Of a DNA stretch of 7,628 nucleotides, positions 1-5,190 are shown piece by piece. The stretch lies in assembly GCA_029934915.1 (NCBI GenBank), contig JAOZLI010000126.1, positions 1 through 7,628 on the forward strand. The letters are read 5' to 3'. A model generated the notes under the pieces. That model saw nothing but the letters and a program-made list of their open reading frames with translations, was not told where the DNA came from and ran no database searches. The stretch is from Desulfocapsa sp. (GTDB lineage: Bacteria > Desulfobacterota > Desulfobulbia > Desulfobulbales > Desulfocapsaceae). The first letter of the stretch is position 1. The number at the start of each line of letters is the position of its first letter. A program made the position numbers and the translations under genes.

Positions 1-791
1 GGAACAACGATAATATCATTTGCTTTTACTTCACTGTGCAGGTCTACATCTTTAAGAATCGTTTTTTTACCATCAATCAGCCTGACAATACGCAGACTGG
101 ATTTTGAGGCTTTACCCGTAAATCCTCCAGCCTTTGCTATTAGTTTAAGTACGGTGGTGTCACTATCGCAAGGATAGGCGTCGGGGTCATCGACTTCACC
201 AGTGACATAGCATATACCACCCTTAGATACATAGATGGTATCACCATCAAGGATGGGAATATTTTGACTTAGATCTCCACCTTCAACAATGGAGTTGATA
301 TTGACTATGATGACTTCCTGCTTGTTCTGAGAAATTCGCTTGATTGTGGCAGTGTCTCCGGCGCCCTCTTTAAATCCACCAGCGTGGGATACGATTTCAA
401 GAAATGTTGTGTTGCCACGTAACTCAACCAGGCCTGGTTTGTTGACATGTCCAAGAATTACGGCTTTCTTACTGCGGAAGTCTTCAATGAAAATATTAAC
501 CTGTGGATTGATGATGTAGCCATCTGCCAGCAACGCAGTAAGTTTATCGGTGACATCAGATAGTTTCATGCCTCCAACTTTTACCTGACCCAGGAGGGGC
601 ATAACAATGGTACCGCTATTTGTTACTCGTACGGTGGTTTCCAGGTCTTCATTGTCATAAACATCGATTTTAAGAACGTCGCCGGAACCAACGAGGTAAT
701 CTTCGGCAAATACTTGTACTGGCAGGAGAGAACATAATAATATTGAGATTAGTAATACCGGACACAAGACAAATGTATAACGTATAATCAA
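1..791 (-). CDS. Polysaccharide export protein, Wza-like with SLBB domains (3' end outside window)
   Basis: Probable periplasmic/outer-membrane export component for an exopolysaccharide. I translated it by hand; 263 codons are visible. Residues 1-29 form a signal peptide (hydrophobic run, then VQVFA before EDY). The poly-export domain follows from about residue 30 (YLVGSGDVLKIDVY at 32-45, then GTIVMPLLGQVKVGG at 60-74). Two SLBB-like repeats come next, each marked by an AGGF turn (HAGGFKEGAGD and KAGGFTGKASK), with GHVNKPGLVEL at 114-124 opening the first. The last visible residues, NDIIVVP, resemble the usual end of this family, so only a few residues are probably missing. There is no in-frame ATG before the domain. 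The start is taken as TTG at 789-791, which alone gives a full signal peptide and has an AGGA site six bases upstream. No clear lipobox precedes Cys20, unlike E. coli Wza. It is the last visible gene of the run starting at 2724, 46 bases behind the beta-barrel gene. Family assignment is strong; the sugar exported is unknown. Confidence 0.93.
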   Translation of the reverse strand, partial: MIIRYTFVLCPVLLISILLCSLLPVQVFAEDYLVGSGDVLKIDVYDNEDLETTVRVTNSGTIVMPLLGQVKVGGMKLSDVTDKLTALLADGYIINPQVNIFIEDFRSKKAVILGHVNKPGLVELRGNTTFLEIVSHAGGFKEGAGDTATIKRISQNKQEVIIVNINSIVEGGDLSQNIPILDGDTIYVSKGGICYVTGEVDDPDAYPCDSDTTVLKLIAKAGGFTGKASKSSLRIVRLIDGKKTILKDVDLHSEVKANDIIVV

Positions 792-797
792 GTTTTT

Positions 798-801
798 TCC
801 T
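798..801 (-). promoter_or_regulatory. Ribosome binding site that supports the TTG start of the export gene
   Basis: On the minus strand the sequence reads CACAGGAAAAAACTTG. The AGGA lies six bases before the TTG codon at 789-791. No ATG or GTG occurs in frame between the preceding gene and the export domain, so this site decides the start. TTG starts usually lower translation relative to ATG, which could hold this protein below the beta-barrel partner encoded just upstream. Confidence 0.65.
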
Positions 802-837
802 GTGTTAATTCGCTTCCCCGAAAAAATACCTGAGTAA

Positions 838-2229
838 TTATAGTGCAGAATTTATCCAGAGGGAAATAGTGTTTGTGTCATAGTCGTAATAATCTTGAGA
901 GGAGTGGCGGGTGTCGTAACTATAGCTAAGCTCCGCCATGAGCCAGTCCTGGAAAAGATATTGCAACGCTGGTTTGAAATAGTAGCGATCTTCGTTTCGA
1001 TCAGAACCAACTACCATTGTATACTCAGAGTGTTCGTAGCGAAGGGTGCAAAGTCCAAGGAACTTTTCGCTGAATTCCAGTTCATAGCGAAGATCTCCAG
1101 CAAGAATTTGCTTGTCAAGGGAGTTGTAAGAATCAGTTTCTTCGATGCTATGGTTAAGCGCGAAGACCAACTTCGACTTTTCGGTGAACTGATAGTTTAG
1201 AGCCAATTCAAGCGCCAGGCCATCATTGTCAGCGTTATCCGAATTATCAACGGCATCATTAATTGCATCGTTTTTGAAGCTTCTCTCCTGGTATCCAAGC
1301 TTGAAGCGAAGTGACGTTTTATCCGTTGTCAGCCAATTGAAACCTCCAAAAATAAACTGATAGTCAGAATCTTTGTTAGCATTTATGTCATATGCAACGT
1401 CAACATAACGGTATTCAAGAAATAAGGAAGTTTTAACACTATAATTGTAATATCCAAAGAGTGCGAAAGTGTTGTCTGTCCTGCTTAACCATTCATCTTC
1501 CTTGTCATCGTAATCAAGGTAGAAATTTGAGTACGATAACTTCGTCCTGACTTTTTCAGTGATTTCCCAGTCAGCGTTGGCGATAGCGAGGTTGGATATG
1601 TATGTTCGCACATTTTTGGCGGTGGAACTGCCAACATCAAAACGATCCTGACTTCGGGTGAAACGGTCAATAGCTTCAATGGAAAAACCACCGCGAAGGT
1701 TGTACTTAAACAAGCCCTCAAGGCGTGCGTCGTAATCGTTTAAATCGGAGTCTTCCGAGTACATTTTGTACGTAACACCACCCAGTAAATAGATGTTCAT
1801 CCTGTCGAAACTGGTGAAATCCTCCAGTGAAGCCTGGAGGCCACCTGGCGACGTATTGTTTGGTGCAATCGTCAGGGGTATTTCCTTTCTGCTTGGCAAG
1901 GATAACCAGATGCCAGGGGTGATGGTGGTTAAGAAATTATTTTTCTCGTCCACGTTAACGTTAAAAAGGTTGTCGGTATATTCGCCACCAACTGTTAAAA
2001 ATGCGTGAAGATAGCCACCACCCTCAAGCCCAAAAAGGTCATCGTCTTCAGGTAAAAGCGTATTATCGCCCGAAGAACTTTGTCCCATGGGCATGTCTGT
2101 CGCAGGTTCTATTACGTCAAGCCCTTGAACGATAACGTCCTTAGCGTAAGCAGTGGGTGCACATAAGAGTAGTGAAGAGACAAGAAGGGAAGAAAAGAAT
2201 TTGTTGTGGTTCTTTGCTATGTTAGGCAT
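838..2229 (-). CDS. Outer-membrane beta-barrel protein of an exopolysaccharide cluster
   Basis: 463-residue secreted protein, probably a beta-barrel porin of the kind found beside Wza-like genes in exopolysaccharide clusters (BBP2_2-like; family named from memory of the pattern). Residues 1-29 are a signal peptide ending PTAYA before KDV. An acidic low-complexity stretch follows (about 30-68, including LLPEDDDLFGLEGGG). From about residue 72 to the end there are many short amphipathic strands with alternating aromatic residues, such as YLHAFLTVGGEYTDN, TSLFLEYRYVDVAYD and WLMAELSYSYDTRHS, broken by Asp/Asn-rich loops. The protein ends in NTISLWINSAL, without the terminal Phe/Trp common for BAM substrates. 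The start is ATG with only a weak site (TGGA, eight bases upstream). It is 69 bases behind the small secreted gene and 46 bases ahead of the export gene, so all three are probably co-transcribed. Likely role: passage of the polymer through the outer membrane with the SLBB protein. No catalytic motif was seen. Confidence 0.8.
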   Translation of the reverse strand: MPNIAKNHNKFFSSLLVSSLLLCAPTAYAKDVIVQGLDVIEPATDMPMGQSSSGDNTLLPEDDDLFGLEGGGYLHAFLTVGGEYTDNLFNVNVDEKNNFLTTITPGIWLSLPSRKEIPLTIAPNNTSPGGLQASLEDFTSFDRMNIYLLGGVTYKMYSEDSDLNDYDARLEGLFKYNLRGGFSIEAIDRFTRSQDRFDVGSSTAKNVRTYISNLAIANADWEITEKVRTKLSYSNFYLDYDDKEDEWLSRTDNTFALFGYYNYSVKTSLFLEYRYVDVAYDINANKDSDYQFIFGGFNWLTTDKTSLRFKLGYQERSFKNDAINDAVDNSDNADNDGLALELALNYQFTEKSKLVFALNHSIEETDSYNSLDKQILAGDLRYELEFSEKFLGLCTLRYEHSEYTMVVGSDRNEDRYYFKPALQYLFQDWLMAELSYSYDTRHSSQDYYDYDTNTISLWINSAL

Positions 2230-2255
2230 GTTATTCGTCCAGAAGAGGCAGTATG

Positions 2256-2284
2256 CTTACTGCATGTGGATCACATGCAGTAAG
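2256..2284. repeat. Perfect 13-bp inverted repeat between two genes of the export operon
   Basis: The arm CTTACTGCATGTG at 2256-2268 is followed by the three bases GAT and then the exact reverse complement CACATGCAGTAAG at 2272-2284. It lies between the stop of the small secreted protein (2299) and the start of the beta-barrel gene (2229). On the minus-strand transcript no run of U follows, so it is not a normal intrinsic terminator. It may stabilise the upstream mRNA, adjust translation of the barrel gene, or be a protein-binding operator. The sequence shows the symmetry; the role is unknown. Confidence 0.85.
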
Positions 2285-2298
2285 TGAGTAAGTTGCAA

Positions 2299-2724
2299 TT
2301 ATAAAGTGGCGGAGCTTGCTGCTCTAGGATCAGGATTAGGACTGGGGAGGAAAGATATTTGCTGGGCAACTGGTGTGTATGCCTGCGAATCTTTTACTGC
2401 AATGCCACATTCTACGACACTTTTGTCAAATGCGGCGATAACCATTAGGTTGGAAACACCAACACTGTCCGCAGCACTTTTAATATCATCACCGGATGCG
2501 CCCGCACAGTAAAGCGCCTTAAGAACATTTTGCGGGTTTAATTCCTTGTTTTCAGAAGTCTTTTGCATAATGTCAGAGGGTGATTTTCCAAGTTTCATGG
2601 CTTCTTGTACCGCTATTTCAATACCTTGTGTCGCGAGGTTGGTATCAAAGTCTTCTGACCAATCGGCCAGAGCAGAAGATACAAAAAATACGCTCAGAAG
2701 AGCTGATATGACAAGACGTTTCAT
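2299..2724 (-). CDS. Small secreted protein of unknown function in the export operon
   Basis: I do not recognise a named family. The 141-residue product has a clear Sec signal peptide (MKRLVISALL...SSALA, cleavage after Ala20), so it is periplasmic or exported. The mature part is mainly predicted alpha-helical (residues 25-100) with just two cysteines, Cys73 (LYCAG) and Cys106 (VECGI), which could form one disulfide. The last 25 residues are Pro/Ser/Ala-rich and probably unstructured. Start choice is firm: ATG at 2722-2724 has a strong AGGGAG site at 2730-2735, five bases upstream. It is the first gene behind the promoter at 2772-2800 and precedes the beta-barrel and export genes. That position suggests an accessory role in polymer export or outer-membrane assembly, but this rests on context only. 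Confidence 0.75.
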   Translation of the reverse strand: MKRLVISALLSVFFVSSALADWSEDFDTNLATQGIEIAVQEAMKLGKSPSDIMQKTSENKELNPQNVLKALYCAGASGDDIKSAADSVGVSNLMVIAAFDKSVVECGIAVKDSQAYTPVAQQISFLPSPNPDPRAASSATL

Positions 2725-2771
2725 GGTGACTCCCTGGTGAAGTTAGTTTTTTTCTCAGCTTACCTTGCTTC

Positions 2772-2800
2772 ATTATACGATTTCTATGCGTAAAAATCAA
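2772..2800 (-). promoter_or_regulatory. Sigma70-type promoter for the secreted/barrel/export genes
   Basis: On the minus strand, TTGATT (2795-2800) and a perfect TATAAT (2772-2777) are separated by exactly 17 bases. Transcription would start near 2765, leaving about 40 bases of leader before the ATG at 2724, with the strong AGGGAG site inside it. The promoter lies just downstream of the terminator of the preceding gene, so it makes the three following genes an independent unit. It is the best promoter match I could see in the window. Confidence 0.75.
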
Positions 2801-2805
2801 TAGTT

Positions 2806-2834
2806 AAAAAGCCTATTTTCGAGAAATACAGGCT
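2806..2834 (-). terminator. Intrinsic terminator of the sugar-phosphate transferase gene
   Basis: Read on the minus strand, AGCC..TATTT pairs with AAATA..GGCT around the loop CTCGA, with a two-base bulge on the 5' side, and five T follow directly. The stem begins inside the TGA stop codon of the transferase gene, so terminator and stop overlap. The stem is AU-rich in its upper half, so termination may be incomplete and some read-through into the export genes is possible. Confidence 0.65.
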
Positions 2835-4261
2835 CACTGTCCTTTGCGGTAAAGTACTTCTCTCACAGTTAAAAGTAATAATTTGATATCAAGAATCAGT
2901 GACCAGTTGTCGATGTATTCGAGATCCATACGCATCCATTCTTCAAAGGATGTGTTGTTGCGGCCAGAGACCTGCCAGATACAGGTTAGTCCAGGCTTCA
3001 TCGAGAGTTTTCGGCGCTGCCAATGACGGTATTCCCTGACTTCTGAGGGAAGGGGCGGGCGTGGTCCAACTAGACTCATTTCCCCTTTTAATACGTTGAA
3101 GAGTTGGGGCAATTCGTCCAGACTTGTTTTACGAAGCAAAGAACCAATCTTTGTAACTCGCGGGTCATGTTTCATTTTAAAGACTGGACCATCCATTTCG
3201 TTAATGGCATTGAGGGCGGTTTTTAGTGATTCAGCGTCTGCAACCATGGTTCGAAATTTGTAGAGAGTGAAATCTCTGCCATTTAGGCCGCTTCTTGTTT
3301 GTGAGAAGAAAATGGGGCCTTTAGATTCTAATTTAATCAAGAGGGCAGTGAGGATGAAAAATGGTAATAAGAAAACTATTCCAAGTCCAGCCGTGCTATA
3401 ATCGATAAGTGATTTTATGATAAGGGCGGATTCGCGATGTGGTGTCGATGAAAGCGACATGGTGGGAATGCCCAAAAACGAATCGATGGTGATCTTCGCA
3501 GTTTCAGGATGGTACATGATCTTTTGAATCTGGAAATCCGGTAAAATGCGAACCTTGATACCAATATTTTCCGTGAATAAAATAATTTCATGAATATTGG
3601 GGATGTTTTTGAGCGGTAGGGCAAATAGGACTTCGTCGATGACGTTTTTTAGCAGGATTTCTTTGAAGTCATCCATGGTTCCGACAATAGAAACATCGCT
3701 GAGCACTGTTTTTCCTATGTCGTTTTTTTTGTCAACGGTGTCTACACATCCATGAATGCGATACCCTGAACCGGGATTGCTTTGAATCTCGGTGATCAGG
3801 TCTCTTGCCCTGGCTTTTGTCCCTATGATAAGAATGTTTCTGGTATTGTAATCCTTGGTACGATTGCGAAGTAAGATATAAAAAAGAGTCCCTTTTACAA
3901 CCGTAAAAAAAAGTATTTGATAGATAGTGAAATATGCAAGAAAAAGTCGACTAACGGCCTCCATATGGAGTAAATACATTATGAAAATTATTCCTGCTGT
4001 TCCTGTGAAGCTGGCCTGATTAATTTTTGTGAAAACGTGGGTGAATTTTTGTTTTCGAAAAGGTTTATATATTCCAGCGATTCGAAGACTGAAATGGCAG
4101 CAGGTGATGGAAATAAATAAAATAAATAGATAGGGTACATCTGAATTCAGCTGTAAGTCTCGGGTTGTAAAAGCAGCCCAGTATGAAGCAGCAATGATCA
4201 GAATATCAATGCATTGATTGATCGTAAGTAAAATATCACTGTTTTTTTTGAGAATACCCAC
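2834..4261 (-). CDS. Polyprenyl-phosphate sugar-1-phosphate transferase (exopolysaccharide initiation)
   Basis: Integral inner-membrane enzyme of the bacterial sugar transferase family (WbaP/WcaJ type). It transfers a sugar-1-phosphate from a UDP-sugar to undecaprenyl phosphate and so starts the repeat unit. Of 475 residues, about 10-132 hold four hydrophobic segments. Residues 140-260 form a nucleotide-binding-like soluble domain (RNILIIGTKARARDL at 141-155). A hydrophobic segment at about 282-310 precedes the catalytic domain. Conserved catalytic motifs are KFRTM (335-339), the Asp382-Glu383 pair in LDELPQLFNVLKGEMSLVGPRP (the DE dyad of this family), KPGLT (422-426) and WQVSGRN (429-435). 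Length and architecture are those of the large polytopic form. The start is GTG at 4259-4261 without an obvious Shine-Dalgarno site; an in-frame TAA lies eight codons upstream and no better start exists. The sugar used cannot be told from sequence. It stands apart from the export genes by a terminator and a new promoter. Confidence 0.95.
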   Translation of the reverse strand: MGILKKNSDILLTINQCIDILIIAASYWAAFTTRDLQLNSDVPYLFILFISITCCHFSLRIAGIYKPFRKQKFTHVFTKINQASFTGTAGIIFIMYLLHMEAVSRLFLAYFTIYQILFFTVVKGTLFYILLRNRTKDYNTRNILIIGTKARARDLITEIQSNPGSGYRIHGCVDTVDKKNDIGKTVLSDVSIVGTMDDFKEILLKNVIDEVLFALPLKNIPNIHEIILFTENIGIKVRILPDFQIQKIMYHPETAKITIDSFLGIPTMSLSSTPHRESALIIKSLIDYSTAGLGIVFLLPFFILTALLIKLESKGPIFFSQTRSGLNGRDFTLYKFRTMVADAESLKTALNAINEMDGPVFKMKHDPRVTKIGSLLRKTSLDELPQLFNVLKGEMSLVGPRPPLPSEVREYRHWQRRKLSMKPGLTCIWQVSGRNNTSFEEWMRMDLEYIDNWSLILDIKLLLLTVREVLYRKGQ

Positions 4262-4527
4262 GGTAGAAAATTGTTGTGATTATTGTAGATGTTGCGTTTG
4301 ACTGTTTTATTACAAAGGGCGGGCTGCTTACTTAATGATGACAAACTCGTAAAAAGGTCAATTGTAGATGGCTAAGTAAAAAACTTCATATTCGAGGAAC
4401 GTAAATTTAATGGAACGAGGCGTACTTAAGTACGTCGCAGTGACAGTAAATTTGCAGTGACGAAGAAGATGAAGAATTTTTGCAACGCCATCAATGATAT
4501 GTTACCCAATAAAGTGAAAAAAGAATA
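4262..4527. other. Divergent intergenic region holding one large inverted repeat
   Basis: 266 bases between the minus-strand transferase gene and the plus-strand DUF721/DciA gene. Nearly half is taken up by the inverted repeat at 4367-4492. Both flanking genes use GTG starts with weak or absent Shine-Dalgarno sites. I found no convincing -35/-10 pair for either gene. The best minus-strand candidate, TTGACC at 4356-4361, has no good -10 at 16-18 bases. No coding region is supported here. Confidence 0.6.
4367..4492. repeat. Imperfect ~126-bp inverted repeat centred on CGTACTTAAGTACG
   Basis: The left arm starts GATGGC at 4367-4372 and the right arm ends GCCATC at 4487-4492. Between them the arms share, in order, an A5 run, TTCAT, TTCG, AAATTTA and finally the perfect 14-bp palindrome CGTACTTAAGTACG at 4421-4434. 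By hand alignment roughly two thirds of positions match between one arm (61 bases) and the reverse complement of the other (65 bases), with a few small gaps. The symmetry reaches a little outward (ATTG on both sides). This is a long hairpin-forming or MITE-like element, not a simple terminator, as neither end has a T run after a tight stem. Very similar GTACTTAAGTAC-centred elements occur between genes in other Desulfobacterota as far as I remember; this was not checked. Confidence 0.8.
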
Positions 4528-4998
4528 GTGAAAAAGAAAGAAATAAAAACATTGCAAGGACTTGGTGACCTTCTTCCACAATTGTCTCAGCAATGTGGCT
4601 GGAAAGAACAACTTGATATGCACTCTTTATTCCTACGTTGGGAGGAATTATTGGCTAGTGAAATAACAAAGCATTGTCGTCCGCTAAAAATTGTGAGGAA
4701 AGTGTTGTGGGTTGAGGCCGAAAATTCTGCCTGGTTGCAACAATATCAGTTTCAAAGCCAGTTTATTCTGGAGACTTTGAACAAGTCGTTATGCAGGGCA
4801 AAATTGAAAGGTCTACGTTTTTGTGTGGCAGAAAAAGAATTCGAAGAAAAAAAGAAGGAGTCACCCCTTCGGTATGTGCAACCCCCTGCAGAAGAACTAG
4901 CAAAATTTGAACAACAAATTTCTATCATTTCTGATGACAATTCCAGAGAGGCCCTACTGCGTTTCTGGTATTTATCAAAGGCTTGTCAACGAGGATAA
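4528..4998 (+). CDS. DUF721/DciA-like protein, putative replicative helicase loader
   Basis: 156-residue cytoplasmic protein. Residues 32-86 match the DUF721/DciA pattern: LFLRWEELLASEITKHCRPL (34-53), then a hydrophobic strand and ENSAW (65-69), then a helix ending ILETLN. These are the family's W..V/I..IA.H..P, L.V.V.S..W and L..LN landmarks. DciA proteins load or support the DnaB helicase in bacteria that lack DnaC/DnaI. Residues 100-125 are a charged, probably flexible linker (EKEFEEKKKES), and the C-terminal 30 residues may form a helix. The start is GTG at 4528, with only an A-rich stretch (AAAAAAGAA) as ribosome site. An in-frame TAA at 4510-4512 rules out a much longer protein; a TTG at 4552 is a less likely alternative. 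It is separated from the next gene by 192 bases, so joint transcription is uncertain. The family call is good; helicase loading is taken from the family, not shown here. Confidence 0.78.
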   Translation: MKKKEIKTLQGLGDLLPQLSQQCGWKEQLDMHSLFLRWEELLASEITKHCRPLKIVRKVLWVEAENSAWLQQYQFQSQFILETLNKSLCRAKLKGLRFCVAEKEFEEKKKESPLRYVQPPAEELAKFEQQISIISDDNSREALLRFWYLSKACQRG

Positions 4999-5159
4999 CA
5001 ACGTTCGTTTTCTTCATGCTTGCTTATGAATGGAATAGGCAATACAGTAGGGCACCCACATGATGAGTGGTTTGTTTCTGATGATCAACATAAGATAAAT
5101 CCGTGAAAAAAAATTTAGATGGTTCAGAATTTTCACCCGCAAAAAGAGTGTAAATACGA

Positions 5160-5168
5160 TGCTATCAT
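5160..5168 (+). promoter_or_regulatory. Weak candidate extended -10 element upstream of the cysteine synthase fusion
   Basis: TGCTATCAT carries the TGn extension and five of six bases of the -10 consensus. No good -35 lies 16-18 bases upstream. A start about seven bases downstream would fall almost on the AGTAGG ribosome site (near 5174-5179), leaving nearly no leader, which weakens the call. The rest of 4999-5190 shows no gene, no strong terminator and no recognisable riboswitch. Confidence 0.25.
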
Positions 5169-5190
5169 AAAAGAGTAGGCAATAATAATT

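Noticed and set aside
4333..4361. Minus-strand promoter TTGACC plus 17 bases for the transferase gene
   Set aside because: The -35 is good but the hexamer at the -10 position (TCATTA) matches the consensus poorly at every allowed spacing.
4410..4460. A 16-codon open frame starting MERGVLKYV on the plus strand
   Set aside because: It lies wholly inside the large inverted repeat, has no ribosome site, and its sequence is explained by the palindrome.
4426..4623. A 65-codon minus-strand open frame
   Set aside because: It is formed by the right arm of the inverted repeat and the antisense of the DUF721/DciA gene; its composition is not protein-like and no ribosome site is present.
5056..5070. 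Small hairpin CCAC/GTGG followed by a T-rich stretch after the DUF721/DciA gene
   Set aside because: The stem is only four base pairs with a seven-base loop and the T run is broken, too weak to call a terminator.
4999..5190. T-box or other cysteine-responsive leader upstream of the fusion gene
   Set aside because: No T-box core sequence, specifier loop or terminator/antiterminator pair could be found by eye.
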